A stretch of 64,000 nucleotides of DNA from Motilibacter rhizosphaerae. Lineage in GTDB: Bacteria > Actinomycetota > Actinomycetes > Motilibacterales > Motilibacteraceae. The translations under genes were made by a program, and so were the position numbers. How positions within the stretch are numbered: position 1 is the first letter of the stretch; every line of letters starts with the position of its first letter. The stretch lies in NCBI RefSeq assembly GCF_004216915.1, contig NZ_SGXD01000001.1, forward strand, positions 310,001-374,000, read 5' to 3'. Under the pieces are notes generated by a model. The model did not search any database. It saw nothing but the letters and a program-made list of their open reading frames with translations, and had not been told where the DNA came from. Positions 1 to 10,123 of this stretch are shown piece by piece.

Positions 1-978
1 GTCCTTGACGAACTGGCGCATCTGGTTCGGGGTGCCGAGGCCGGTCAGCTGGACCTTGCCCTTGTACTTGCTGCCCGACAGGTAGCGCGCGGCCGCAGCG
101 ATGCCGACCGTGGTGGGCGAGATGATGCCCTTGAGGTCGGGGTAGGACTGCAGCAGTCCCTGGGTCTTCTGGAAGGACGTCTGGTCATCGTCGTTTCCGT
201 AGGCCACGGTGACGAGCTGCATGCCGGAGTTCTCCGGCTTCTTCAGGTCGGCCTTCATGAGGGCGATCCAGGCGTTCTGGTTGGTCGCGTTGGGCGTCGC
301 GGACAGGATCGCGATCTTGCCCTTGCCGCCGATCTCGTCCGACATCATCTTGATCTCGACGTCGGCGAGGCCCTGCGGCGTCGCCTGGTTGATGAAGACG
401 TCGCGGCAGCTGGGCGTGGTGTCGGAGTCGTAGGTCACGATCTTCGCGCCCGCGGACTTGGCCTGCTTGAGCGCGCCGCAGATGGCGTTCGGGTCGTTCG
501 CGGAGGTGGCGATGACGTTCTCGCCCTGCTGGCTGAGGGTGTTGATGTACGACACCTGCGACGAGGCGCTGGCGTCCGAGGGGCCCGTCTCCTTGTAGGT
601 GCCCTTGAGCTCGGCGACCGCGGCCTTGCCGCCGCCGTCGGCGACGGTGAAGTACGGGTTGTTGACCTGCTTGGGCAGGAAGGCGATCTTCAGCCCGGTC
701 TTGTAGTCCGCTGTCGTCCCCCCGGCGGCCGCGCTGCCCGAGGCGTCGCTGCCGGTCGAGGCGGCGGCACTGCTGCCGCCGCTGGACGCGGCGCTGCTGC
801 CGGTGTCCGTGGACGCGGCAGCCGAGCCGGCCGGTGCCGCGGCGGCACTGCCGCCCGACCCGGACGAGGCGCTGGAGCCCGAGTCCGCGCGCGAGCCGCA
901 GGCCGAGAGGCCGGCGACGCTGCACGACAGGGCCACGGCGGTGGTGATGACGCGCAGTCTCCTGCGGGAAGCGAGCAT
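1..978 (-). CDS. rhaS: Rhamnose-type ABC transporter substrate-binding lipoprotein, 3' end outside window
   Basis: Periplasmic-binding-protein-like lipoprotein that captures a sugar outside the membrane and delivers it to the RhaP/RhaQ permeases. The first 326 codons are in the window and the C-terminus runs off the left edge. An N-terminal signal ends in a lipobox (LSAC, Cys27), followed by a Ser/Gly/Ala-rich linker to about residue 85. The type I sugar-binding fold then starts with KIAFLPKQVNNPYF, and the visible end carries TGLGTPNQMR, both typical of RhaS. ATG at 978 is preceded by a perfect AAGGAGGT ribosome-binding site. It is the last gene of rhaT-rhaP-rhaQ-rhaS. The family is clear; rhamnose as substrate is inferred from similarity and from the lactate genes next door. 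Confidence 0.82.
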   Translation of the reverse strand, partial: MLASRRRLRVITTAVALSCSVAGLSACGSRADSGSSASSGSGGSAAAAPAGSAAASTDTGSSAASSGGSSAAASTGSDASGSAAAGGTTADYKTGLKIAFLPKQVNNPYFTVADGGGKAAVAELKGTYKETGPSDASASSQVSYINTLSQQGENVIATSANDPNAICGALKQAKSAGAKIVTYDSDTTPSCRDVFINQATPQGLADVEIKMMSDEIGGKGKIAILSATPNATNQNAWIALMKADLKKPENSGMQLVTVAYGNDDDQTSFQKTQGLLQSYPDLKGIISPTTVGIAAAARYLSGSKYKGKVQLTGLGTPNQMRQFVKD

Positions 979-986
979 GGGGTCGG

Positions 987-994
987 ACCTCCTT
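987..994 (-). promoter_or_regulatory. Strong ribosome-binding site of rhaS
   Basis: The minus-strand sequence AAGGAGGT is a full anti-16S match, 8 nt before the rhaS ATG at 978. The upstream transporter genes of this operon start inside their neighbours without such a site. This fits the usual need for more binding protein than permease from one mRNA. Confidence 0.7.
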
Positions 995-1044
995 GGTCGG
1001 GCCGGCCGCCGCCGTGGCGGCCGGGGTGCACGGGGACGAGCTGG

Positions 1045-2082
1045 TCAGGCGGGGTTCGCGCTGCTGGCCGGCGTGACCGGGTTGGCCCCCGCCCTCCGCG
1101 AGCGCTGGGCCGTCGTGCTCCGCAGCCAGGCGGCGGCGTTGGGCAGCAGGACGGAGACGATGAGCAGCCCTCCTGTGACCACCGTCAGCGCGTCGGCGGA
1201 GACGTTGTCGAGCTGCAGGGCGTTGCGCAGCGTCCCGAGGAGCAGGACCCCGGCGACGACGCCGAGCAGCCCACCCCTGCCGCCGAAGATCGAGACGCCG
1301 CCGAGCAGGACGCCGGCGACGACCTGGAGCTCGAGGCCGTTGCCGTTGTCGGCGCGGGCGCTGGCGTAGCGGAAGGTCCAGAAGACCCCGGCCACCCCGG
1401 AGACGGCGCCGATCACGACGTACAGCCACATCTTCGTCCGGGCGACGTCGATGCCCGCGAAGGTCGCGGCGTCGGTGCTGTTGCCCATGGCGTACAGCGC
1501 ACGCCCGACCGGCGTCGCGTGGAGCACGAGGGCGAACACCAGCACGAGCGCGAGGAGCGGGAGCACCACCCACGGGATGCGGGTGCCGGGCAGGAAGCCC
1601 ACGGCCCCGTCCGTCCAGCCGGTCGGGAAGTCGGCGACGGCGCGGTCCCCGAGCACGACGAACGCGAGCCCGCGGTAGAGCGCCAGCGTCCCGATCGTCA
1701 CGGCGAGGGACGGGAGGCCGAAGCGGGTGACGAAGACCCCGTTGACGGCCCCGAGCAGCGCGCCGAGCAGGACGCAGAGCACCACGATGAGGGTCAGGGG
1801 CAGCGTCGTGTCCGCCCACATCTTGCCGGCGGCCGCGCTGACGAGACCGAGCGTGCTGGCGACCGAGAGGTCGATCTCGCCGGTGATGACGACGAGCGTC
1901 ATCGGCAGGGCGATCAGCGCGATCGGGACCAGGTCGAGCAGCAGGAAGCCCCAGTTCCGCTGGCTGGCGAAGCTGTCCACGCTGCCCGAGGCGACGGCGA
2001 TGACCACCGCGAGGACGACGACGACGGCGACGTCCCAGGTGAGCAGCGAGCGGCGCAGGGTGCCGGTGCGGTCAGGCGCCAT
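1045..2082 (-). CDS. rhaQ: Sugar ABC transporter permease (RhaQ-like)
   Basis: Inner-membrane permease of the BPD_transp_2 (ribose/rhamnose) class, 345 aa, with about eight to ten hydrophobic segments. The conserved motif GEIDLSVASTLGL near residue 90 is the EAA-like ATPase-contact region of this family. The start at 2082 lies inside the end of rhaP (10-bp overlap), so the two permeases are translationally coupled. With RhaP it forms the heterodimeric pore used by RhaT and RhaS. The C-terminal 25 residues are Arg/Ala-rich and probably cytoplasmic. Which paralogue is P and which is Q is assigned by similarity and gene order. Confidence 0.85.
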   Translation of the reverse strand: MAPDRTGTLRRSLLTWDVAVVVVLAVVIAVASGSVDSFASQRNWGFLLLDLVPIALIALPMTLVVITGEIDLSVASTLGLVSAAAGKMWADTTLPLTLIVVLCVLLGALLGAVNGVFVTRFGLPSLAVTIGTLALYRGLAFVVLGDRAVADFPTGWTDGAVGFLPGTRIPWVVLPLLALVLVFALVLHATPVGRALYAMGNSTDAATFAGIDVARTKMWLYVVIGAVSGVAGVFWTFRYASARADNGNGLELQVVAGVLLGGVSIFGGRGGLLGVVAGVLLLGTLRNALQLDNVSADALTVVTGGLLIVSVLLPNAAAWLRSTTAQRSRRAGANPVTPASSANPA

Positions 2083-3117
2083 GGGGGCGACCTCCTCGGA
2101 GGCTGGAGGCGAGGCGGAGGGCGAGCAGGCGGTCGAGCCCGATCGCGGCGAGGATCAGGGCGCCGTTGATGGCCTGCTGCCAGAAGGGCGTGATCTGCAG
2201 GACGGAGAGCGAGCTGCCGATCGTCGTGAGGAGCAGCGCGCCGAGCGCGGCGCCCCACACACTGCCGCTGCCACCGACGATCGCGACCCCGCCGACGACG
2301 GCCGCCGCGACGACCTGGAGCTCGATGCCGTTGCCAGCGGACGCGTCGATGGTGCCGAAGCGCGCGGCGTACATGACGCCGGCGAGACCGGCGAGCGCGC
2401 CACTGACGGCGAAGGCGGCGAACACCCTGCGCGACACGGGGATGCCGGACAGGCGGGCTGCCGTGGCGTCGGAGCCGATGGCGTAGAGCTCGCGGCCGCT
2501 GCGGTAGGACCGCAGCACGATCCCCGCCGCGACGAGGACGACGACCGCGACGATCGCGAGGACGGGTACGCCGAGCAGCGTCCGAGTCCCGAGCCGCAGG
2601 AACGACGCGGGCATGTCCGCCGCGTTGATCTGCTGGCCCGAGGCCCAGGAGTAGTCCAGGCCGCGGAAGACGTAGAGCGTGCCGAGGGTGATGACGAGCG
2701 CGGGCACCTTGGCCACGGCGATGAGCGCGCCGTTGACGACGCCGCAAGCGAGACCCATCCCGAGCCCGATGACCAACGCCACCAGGAGGTTCGCGTGCGG
2801 CCAGGTGACGAAGAACTTGCCGACCGCGAAGGCCACGAGCCCGAGGACGGACCCGACGGAGAGGTCGACGTTCTTCGTGATGACGACGCAGGTCTGCCCG
2901 ATCGCGAGGATGACGAGGATCGAGGCCCCCAGCAGGAGGTCCTGGATGCTCTGCGTCTCCAGGAAGCGCGAGTTCTTCGCCGTGGTCACGGCGAGCAGCG
3001 CGACGAGCGCCACGACGATCCCGAGCTCGCGGGCGACGAACGCCCGGTGCAGCAGCGAGTCCTGCTTCGACACCGTGGCCGGCAGGGCCGGTGGTGCGGA
3101 CAGCGACATCGGCGAGC

Positions 3118-3121
<4 letters not shown>
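2072..3121 (-). CDS. rhaP: Sugar ABC transporter permease (RhaP-like)
   Basis: BPD_transp_2-family permease, 349 aa from the chosen start, multi-spanning, with motif [14 protein letters not shown] near residue 85. The open frame extends to 3394, but that extension lies inside rhaT. GTG at 3121 overlaps the rhaT TGA (GTGA), the overlap pattern used throughout this window, and gives [11 protein letters not shown] as the N-terminus; an ATG four codons in (3109) is the alternative. It pairs with the following RhaQ-like permease to move the sugar across the membrane. Confidence 0.85.
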
Positions 3122-4638
<1,517 letters not shown>

Positions 4639-4655
4639 GTCGCAGTTCCCTTCGT

Positions 4656-4667
4656 TCGAACGTTTCA
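4656..4667. promoter_or_regulatory. Putative LacI-family operator upstream of rhaT
   Basis: TCGAACGTTTCA is a near-palindrome with the central CG step typical of LacI-family operators; the ideal form would be TGAAACGTTTCA. It lies about 20 nt upstream of the rhaT start. The half-site ACGTTTCA recurs once in the same divergent intergenic region, near the regulator gene. Confidence 0.5.
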
Positions 4668-4784
4668 GTCGGGTTGCCGATGACAGTAGGAGCGGGCGTG
4701 GAGGCGGTCAACAGCCGCTCCTGATTCGTTACCGCTCCGTGACCTGGCTCATGCAGAGACGCCGGCAGGGCTCTGGCGTTGTGG

Positions 4785-4792
4785 ACGTTTCA
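4785..4792. promoter_or_regulatory. Second ACGTTTCA half-operator near the lacI/lut promoter
   Basis: This is an exact copy of the 8-bp half-site found at 4660-4667. It is placed about 65 nt upstream of the regulator start and just before a TAGGGT stretch that could be part of a -10 region. It would allow the regulator to repress its own operon (lacI-lutABC) as well as rhaTPQS. Confidence 0.35.
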
Positions 4793-4857
4793 GGCTAGGG
4801 TGGCTTCATCCGGGCGGTACGGTGGCGCCGGGCACCCCAGCGAGCGGGCAGGAGAGC

Positions 4858-5880
4858 ATGGCAGCGGCGAGCATCAAGGACGTGGCCTCGCTCGCGGGCG
4901 TCTCGGTCGGGACCGTGAGCAACGTGCTCAACCGCCCCGAGGTCGTCAGCGACGTGACGCGCGAGCGCGTCGAGCAGGCCATCGCCAAGCTCGGCTTCGT
5001 CCGCAACGAGTCGGCCCGCGCCCTGCGTGCCGGGCGCAGCCGGACGGTCGGGATGCTCGTCCTCGACGTCGCGAACCCCTTCTTCACCGACGTCGCGCGC
5101 GGCGTCGAGGAGGTCGTCACCGCGCACCACTCGGTGCTCGCGCTCTACAACACCGCCGAGGACCCGCGGCGCGAGACCACGCACCTCAAGCACCTGCAGG
5201 AGCAGCGGGTGCAGGGCGTCCTGCTCACGCCGGTCGACCTCGGCAACGCCGCCATCCGCAGCCTGGTCGAGGCCGGTACGCCGGTGGTCCTCGTCGACCG
5301 CAGCTGGCCGCGCGCCGACCACTGCTCGGTCGCGGTCGACGACGTGCACGGCGGGGGGCTCGCCGCCTCGCACCTGCTGGAGCAAGGGCGCGAGCGCCTC
5401 GCCTTCCTCGGCGGCCCGCTGTCCACCCAGCAGGTGGCCGACCGCTACCGCGGCGCCGTCGCCGCCCTCGACGGCTCCCCTGACGCCGTGCTGCGCCTCG
5501 TGGAGACGCCCGCGCTCACCGTCGCGGCCGGTCGCGACGCAGGAGCCGCCCTGGCGGCGCTGCCCGCTGAGCGCCGGCCCACGGGCATCATCTGCGCCAA
5601 CGACCTGCTCGCCCTCGGTGTGCTGCAGGCCATGACGCGGGCGGGCCTCCGGGTCCCCGACGACATCGCGCTCGTCGGCTACGACGACATCGACTACGCG
5701 GCCGCCGCAGCGGTCCCGCTGAGCTCCGTGCGCCAGCCGCGCGAGCTGCTCGGCGAGACGGCCGCCCGGCTGCTCTTCGAGGAGATCGGTGCGGCCGACG
5801 GCCCGCACCAGCACCAGCAGGTGGTCTTCGAGCCCGAGCTGGTCGTGCGGGACTCGAGCCGGACGGGAGCGGACGCGTGA
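4858..5880 (+). CDS. LacI-family transcriptional regulator of the rha/lut locus
   Basis: DNA-binding repressor, 340 aa. The N-terminal helix-turn-helix (SIKDVASLAGVSVGTVSNVLN, about residues 5-25) is followed by a periplasmic-binding-protein-like effector domain ending in LVVRDS. ATG at 4858 puts the HTH at the usual distance from the N-terminus; a GTG at 4822 in frame would add 12 residues. It is divergent from rhaTPQS and overlaps lutA by GTGA, so it is co-transcribed with lutABC. Ligand and targets are inferred from position: a rhamnose-derived inducer controlling both the importer and lactate oxidation. Confidence 0.88.
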   Translation: MAAASIKDVASLAGVSVGTVSNVLNRPEVVSDVTRERVEQAIAKLGFVRNESARALRAGRSRTVGMLVLDVANPFFTDVARGVEEVVTAHHSVLALYNTAEDPRRETTHLKHLQEQRVQGVLLTPVDLGNAAIRSLVEAGTPVVLVDRSWPRADHCSVAVDDVHGGGLAASHLLEQGRERLAFLGGPLSTQQVADRYRGAVAALDGSPDAVLRLVETPALTVAAGRDAGAALAALPAERRPTGIICANDLLALGVLQAMTRAGLRVPDDIALVGYDDIDYAAAAAVPLSSVRQPRELLGETAARLLFEEIGAADGPHQHQQVVFEPELVVRDSSRTGADA

Positions 5881-6662
5881 GGATCGGGCTCGAGGCCACG
5901 TGCCTCGTCGACGGGATGTTCCCGCAGGTGGGCAGGGCCACCGTGCGGCTGCTCGAGCGCCTGGGCCACGAGGTCGTCTTCCCCCTCGAGCAGTCGTGCT
6001 GCGGGCAGATGCACATCAACACGGGCTACGGCCGCTTCGCGCTCCCGCTCGTGCGTCGCTACGCCGACGCCTTCGCCGACGTGGACGCGGTCGTCGTGCC
6101 CTCCGGGTCCTGCGCCGGCAGCGTGCGCCACCAGCACGCGGCGCTCGCCCGCGCCGCCGGTGACGAGGGGCTCGCCCGGGCGGCGAAGGAGGTGGCGGCC
6201 CGGACGTACGAGCTCTCGGAGCTGCTCGTCGACGTGCTCGGGCTGGCCGACGTCGGCGCCTACTACCCGCACCGGGTGACCTACCACCCCACGTGCCACT
6301 CGTTGCGCGTGCTGCGCGTGGGCGAGAAGCCCCTGCGGCTGCTGAGGAACGTCGAGGCGCTCGACCTGGTCGAGCTGCCCGAGGCCGAGTCGTGCTGCGG
6401 GTTCGGCGGGACGTTCGCGCTGAAGAACCCCGACGTGTCAGCGGCGATGCTCGCCGACAAGATGCGGCACGTGCTCTCGACGCGTGCCGACGTCTGCACT
6501 GCCGGCGACTCCTCGTGCCTCATGCACATCGGCGGCGGGCTCGGCCGCCTGTCGACCGGGGTGCGTACGGTCCACCTCGCCGAGATCCTGGCCTCCACCA
6601 AGGACGACGCGGAGTCGGGCGCGACGCACGCGACCGGGACTGCTCAGGGAGTCGCCTCGTGA
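5877..6662 (+). CDS. lutA: L-lactate utilisation protein LutA (cysteine-rich Fe-S subunit)
   Basis: One subunit of the LutABC complex that oxidises L-lactate to pyruvate, 261 aa. It carries two CCG-domain cysteine motifs, SCCGQMHINTGY near residue 41 and HPTCH...SCCGFGGTF around residues 138-180, which bind an iron-sulfur cofactor as in heterodisulfide-reductase-like proteins. GTG at 5877 overlaps the regulator's TGA. The order lutA-lutB-lutC with GTGA overlaps at both joints implies equimolar expression. In a rhamnose context it would remove lactate formed from lactaldehyde. Confidence 0.92.
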   Translation: MRIGLEATCLVDGMFPQVGRATVRLLERLGHEVVFPLEQSCCGQMHINTGYGRFALPLVRRYADAFADVDAVVVPSGSCAGSVRHQHAALARAAGDEGLARAAKEVAARTYELSELLVDVLGLADVGAYYPHRVTYHPTCHSLRVLRVGEKPLRLLRNVEALDLVELPEAESCCGFGGTFALKNPDVSAAMLADKMRHVLSTRADVCTAGDSSCLMHIGGGLGRLSTGVRTVHLAEILASTKDDAESGATHATGTAQGVAS

Positions 6663-8140
6663 GCACCTACCTCGGCATGCCCACCGCCCCGCGCGGGGTC
6701 GGCAACCTGCGCGGCGAGGAGGGCTTCCCCGCGGCGGCGCGTACGGCACTCGCCGACCCGCAGCTGCGGCGCAACCTCGGCCACGCGACGCGCACCATCC
6801 GCGCCAAGCGAGCCTCGGTCGTGGCAGAAGTGCCTGATTGGCAGGAGCTCCGCGCCGCCGGTGCCGCTATCAAGGACGACGTCCTGGCGCGCCTGCCCGA
6901 ACTGCTCGTCCAGCTCGAGGAGCAGGTGACGGCGCGCGGCGGGACCGTGCACTGGGCGCGCGACGCGGCCGAGGCCAACGCCATCGTCACGCGCCTCGTC
7001 CAGGCGACGGGCGCCGACGAGGTGGTCAAGGTCAAGTCCATGGCCACGCAGGAGATCGGGCTCAACGAGGCCCTCGAGGCCGCGGGCATCGCGGCCTGGG
7101 AGACCGACCTCGCCGAGCTCATCGTGCAGCTCGGCCACGACAAGCCCTCGCACATCCTCGTGCCCGCGATCCACCGCAACCGCGCGGAGATCCGGGAGAT
7201 CTTCCTGCGGGAGATGGGGAAGGTCGGGCGGCCCGCTCCGGAGGGCCTCACCGACGAGCCGCGGGCGCTCGCCGAGGCCGCGCGGCTGCACCTGCGGCGC
7301 AAGTTCCTCTCGGCGCGGGTCGCCGTGTCGGGCGCGAACTTCGCCGTGGCCGACAGCGGGACGCTCGCGGTCGTCGAGTCCGAGGGCAACGGGCGGATGT
7401 GCCTCACCCTGCCGCAGACGCTCATCACCGTCATGGGCATCGAGAAGCTCGTGCCCACGTGGCAGGACCTCGAGGTGTTCCTCCAGCTGCTGCCTCGCTC
7501 GAGCACCGGCGAGCGGATGAACCCCTACACCTCGCTCTGGACCGGCGTCACCCCCGGCGACGGTCCGCAGGAGTTCCACCTGGTGCTGCTGGACAACGGT
7601 CGCACCGCGACGCTCGCGGACCCCGAGGGCCGGGCGGCGCTGCGCTGCATCCGCTGCTCGGCCTGCCTCAACGTCTGCCCGGTCTACGAGCGGACCGGCG
7701 GCCACGCCTACGGCTCGGTCTACCCCGGCCCGATCGGCGCGGTGCTCTCCCCGCAGCTGACCGGCGTCGAGGACAACGCGACCCTGCCGTACGCATCCAC
7801 GCTGTGCGGCGCCTGCTTCGACGCCTGCCCGGTGGCCATCGACATCCCGACGATGCTCGTGCACCTGCGCAACCGGGTGACGGAGGCGAAGGAGGCGCAC
7901 GGTCCGCTCCCCGGAGCCGAGGCGACGGCCATGCGCGCCGCCGCCTTCGCCATGAGCGACCGTCGCCGCTGGACGCTCGCGCTGCGCAGCGCCAAGCTCG
8001 GCCGGCTGCTCGGCAGGGACGGCCGCATCGCCGCTGTCCCGCCGCCGCTGACGCGCTGGACGCGTACGCGCGACCTCCCGGTGCCACCGCCGGAGTCCTT
8101 CCGCGACTGGTGGGTGCGCGAGCACGGGGGTCGGTCGTGA
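6659..8140 (+). CDS. lutB: L-lactate utilisation protein LutB (2x4Fe-4S ferredoxin-like)
   Basis: Iron-sulfur electron-transfer subunit of lactate oxidation, 493 aa. The N-terminal LUD domain (about 70-300) is followed by two 4Fe-4S motifs, CIRCSACLNVCP near residue 330 and CGACFDACP near 385, with a basic C-terminal tail. The open frame extends upstream into lutA, but GTG at 6659, overlapping the lutA TGA, gives MSTYLGMP, the expected LutB N-terminus. Length and motif order match the family. Confidence 0.93.
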   Translation: MSTYLGMPTAPRGVGNLRGEEGFPAAARTALADPQLRRNLGHATRTIRAKRASVVAEVPDWQELRAAGAAIKDDVLARLPELLVQLEEQVTARGGTVHWARDAAEANAIVTRLVQATGADEVVKVKSMATQEIGLNEALEAAGIAAWETDLAELIVQLGHDKPSHILVPAIHRNRAEIREIFLREMGKVGRPAPEGLTDEPRALAEAARLHLRRKFLSARVAVSGANFAVADSGTLAVVESEGNGRMCLTLPQTLITVMGIEKLVPTWQDLEVFLQLLPRSSTGERMNPYTSLWTGVTPGDGPQEFHLVLLDNGRTATLADPEGRAALRCIRCSACLNVCPVYERTGGHAYGSVYPGPIGAVLSPQLTGVEDNATLPYASTLCGACFDACPVAIDIPTMLVHLRNRVTEAKEAHGPLPGAEATAMRAAAFAMSDRRRWTLALRSAKLGRLLGRDGRIAAVPPPLTRWTRTRDLPVPPPESFRDWWVREHGGRS

Positions 8141-8760
8141 GCGCCCGCGAGGAGGTGCTCGCCCGGATCCGGCGGGCCCAGGCGGTTGCCGACGTCGTCG
8201 TGCCCCGCGCGTACCGTCCGGCGGGGGCGTCGACCGCCAGCGCGGCCGAGCTCGCCACCCTGCTCGAGGACCGCCTCGTCGAGTACAAGGCCACGGTCAC
8301 CCGGTGCGCGCCGGGCGGGGAAGCCACTGCCATCAAGGCAGTCCTGGCCCGCCACCGCGTACGACGTCTGGTCGTGCCGGCCGGCCTGCCCGAGGAGTGG
8401 CTGCAGGGCAGCGGGATCGAGCGCGTACGTGACGAGCCGCAGCTCACCCCCGACCAGCTCGACGAGACGGACGGCGTCGTGACGGCGTGCGCGCTGGCGG
8501 TCGCCGAGACCGGGACGATCGTGCTCGACGCGGGCCCCGGCCAGGGCAGGAGGGCGCTCAGCCTCGTCCCGGACCTCCACGTCGTCGTCGTGCGCAGCGA
8601 CCAGGTGGTCGCGGGCCTGCCCGACGCGCTGGCCGGCCTGGAGCCCACCCGGCCGCAGACGTGGATCAGCGGGCCGAGCGCCACGAGCGACATCGAGCTC
8701 GACCGCGTCGAGGGCGTGCACGGCCCCCGGCGCCTGGAGGTCGTCCTCGTCACCGCCTAG
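8137..8760 (+). CDS. lutC: L-lactate utilisation protein LutC (LUD domain)
   Basis: Third subunit of the LutABC complex, 207 aa, essentially one LUD domain. The conserved core reads ...VTACALAVAETGTIVL... around residues 110-130 and the C-terminus carries WISGPSATSDIEL, the family hallmark. GTG at 8137 overlaps the lutB stop. The gene ends 3 nt before a 48-bp inverted-repeat hairpin that separates it from a convergent gene. Confidence 0.92.
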   Translation: MSAREEVLARIRRAQAVADVVVPRAYRPAGASTASAAELATLLEDRLVEYKATVTRCAPGGEATAIKAVLARHRVRRLVVPAGLPEEWLQGSGIERVRDEPQLTPDQLDETDGVVTACALAVAETGTIVLDAGPGQGRRALSLVPDLHVVVVRSDQVVAGLPDALAGLEPTRPQTWISGPSATSDIELDRVEGVHGPRRLEVVLVTA

Positions 8761-8763
8761 ATC

Positions 8764-8811
8764 CCCGTGATCATGCACGTCCTGGTGGTCCAGGATGTGC
8801 ATGATCACGGG
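8764..8811. repeat. Inverted pair of the TGCATGATCA repeat forming a 22-bp hairpin
   Basis: Two copies of the interspersed element (8764-8785 inverted, 8790-8811 direct) face each other across a TGGT loop, with a single G/T wobble in 22 pairs. The pair sits in the 63-bp gap between the convergent stops of lutC and the dehydrogenase, where it could act as a bidirectional terminator. No T-tract follows either arm. Confidence 0.8.
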
Positions 8812-8823
8812 GGAGGTGGAGGG

Positions 8824-9966
8824 TCAGGCGGCGGCGGGGTGCAGCAGCACCTTGGTCCAGCCGTCCTCGCGCGCGTCGAAGCGGGCGTACGCGTCGGGAG
8901 CCTCCGCGAGGCCGACCTCGTGGCTCACGATGAGGCCGGGGGTGGCCCGGCCGGTGATGATGAGGTCGCGCAGCTGGCGGTTGTAGCGCTTGACGGGCGC
9001 CTGGCCGGTGCCCATCCGCTGGCCCTTGGTGAAGAAGGTGCCGTAGTCCCAGCCGATCTTCCCGGCCGACGACGGGTCGTCGAGGCCCGGGTCCTGCGGG
9101 ACGTAGACGCCGACGACGCCGATGCCGCCTGCGGACCGGACGACCTTGACCAGGTTGTCGAGGACGAGCTCGGGGTGCTCCTCGCCGCTCGGGTCGTGCG
9201 CCTGCCAGCCGACCGCCTCGACGCCCTTGTCGACGCCGATGCCCTGCGTCTGCTCGAGGATCTGCTCGACCGGGTCACCTGCCGAGAAGTCGATGGCTGT
9301 GGCGCCGAACCGCTCCGCCAGTCCCAAGCGGTCCTTCTCCTTGTCGACGACGAAGACGCGGGAGGCGCCGCGCAGGAAGGCGCTGTGCGCGGCCATGAGC
9401 CCGACGGGGCCGCCCCCGAACACGGCGACGCTGTCGCCCGGCAGCACGCCGGCAAGCTCCGTGCCGTGGTATCCGGTCGGGAAGATGTCGGACAGCATCG
9501 TGAAGTCGTTCTCGTGCTCGGTGCCCGCGGGCAGCTCGAGCAGGTTGAAGTCGGCGTACGGGACGCGGAGGTACTCCGCCTGGCCACCGTCGTACGGGCC
9601 CATGTTGGCGTAGCCGTACGCCGCGCCGTCCATGCCCTCGGTCGGGTTGGTGCGCAGGCAGAACGACGTCCAGCCGCCGGTGCAGTTGCGGCAGGTGCCG
9701 CAGGCGATGTTGAACGGCACGCTCACGCGGTCGCCGACCTTGATCCGCTCGACCCCGGGGCCGACCTCCTCGACGATCCCCATGTTCTCGTGGCCGAGGA
9801 CCTTGCCCTCCTCGACGGCGGTCCGGCCCTCGTACATGTGGAGGTCGGAGCCGCAGATGTTCGTCGTGGTGATGCGGATGATCGCGTCGTTCGGGCGCTG
9901 GATCGTCGGGTCGGGGCGCTCCTCGACGGCGACGGCGCGCGGGCCCCGGTAGACGACGGCCTTCAT
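8824..9966 (-). CDS. fdhA: Zinc-dependent formaldehyde dehydrogenase-like MDR enzyme
   Basis: Medium-chain zinc dehydrogenase, 380 aa, closest in motifs to glutathione-independent formaldehyde dehydrogenase: NICGSDLHM (catalytic Cys), GHENMG (catalytic His/Glu), four structural cysteines in ACGTCRNC...FC, the PTGYHG stretch and Rossmann motif GGGPVGL. It would oxidise formaldehyde or a related aldehyde with NAD. ATG at 9966 has a GAGGAG site 7 nt upstream; a longer frame to 10086 only translates a repeat element. It is monocistronic: convergent to lutC and separated from the next gene by repeat copies. The exact substrate is uncertain because broader alcohol dehydrogenases share these motifs. 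Confidence 0.8.
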   Translation of the reverse strand: MKAVVYRGPRAVAVEERPDPTIQRPNDAIIRITTTNICGSDLHMYEGRTAVEEGKVLGHENMGIVEEVGPGVERIKVGDRVSVPFNIACGTCRNCTGGWTSFCLRTNPTEGMDGAAYGYANMGPYDGGQAEYLRVPYADFNLLELPAGTEHENDFTMLSDIFPTGYHGTELAGVLPGDSVAVFGGGPVGLMAAHSAFLRGASRVFVVDKEKDRLGLAERFGATAIDFSAGDPVEQILEQTQGIGVDKGVEAVGWQAHDPSGEEHPELVLDNLVKVVRSAGGIGVVGVYVPQDPGLDDPSSAGKIGWDYGTFFTKGQRMGTGQAPVKRYNRQLRDLIITGRATPGLIVSHEVGLAEAPDAYARFDAREDGWTKVLLHPAAA

Positions 9967-10042
9967 GGGCGGGCTCCTCAGGATCGGGTCATTGCTTGCG
10001 CAACGTCGACTACCCAGGGCAGCTCGTGATCCACCCCGATCT

Positions 10043-10089
10043 CCGTGGTCGTGGACGTCACGGGCACCCATGACGTGCATGATCACGGG
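10043..10089. repeat. Degenerate inverted pair of the TGCATGATCA repeat
   Basis: The right arm (10067-10089) keeps the core TGCATGATCACGGG. The left arm (10043-10064) is an inverted copy with about four substitutions, separated by CA. It lies upstream of fdhA and downstream of the FtsX-system ATPase. Confidence 0.65.
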
Positions 10090-10097
10090 AGTCGAGG

Positions 10098-10120
10098 CCC
10101 CAGGACCTGCATGATCACGC
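10098..10120 (+). repeat. Single TGCATGATCA repeat copy
   Basis: CCCAGGACCTGCATGATCAC matches the family consensus CAGGATNTGCATGATCACGG with one or two changes. It lies four bases from the stop of the ATPase gene at 10124. Confidence 0.75.
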
Positions 10121-10123
10121 TGG

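Noticed and set aside
8767-10086. Open frames beginning in repeat copies (M-I-M-H-V...)
   Set aside because: The repeat supplies ATG codons by chance; the downstream parts are shadows of, or N-terminal extensions to, the dehydrogenase gene, whose real start is ATG 9966.
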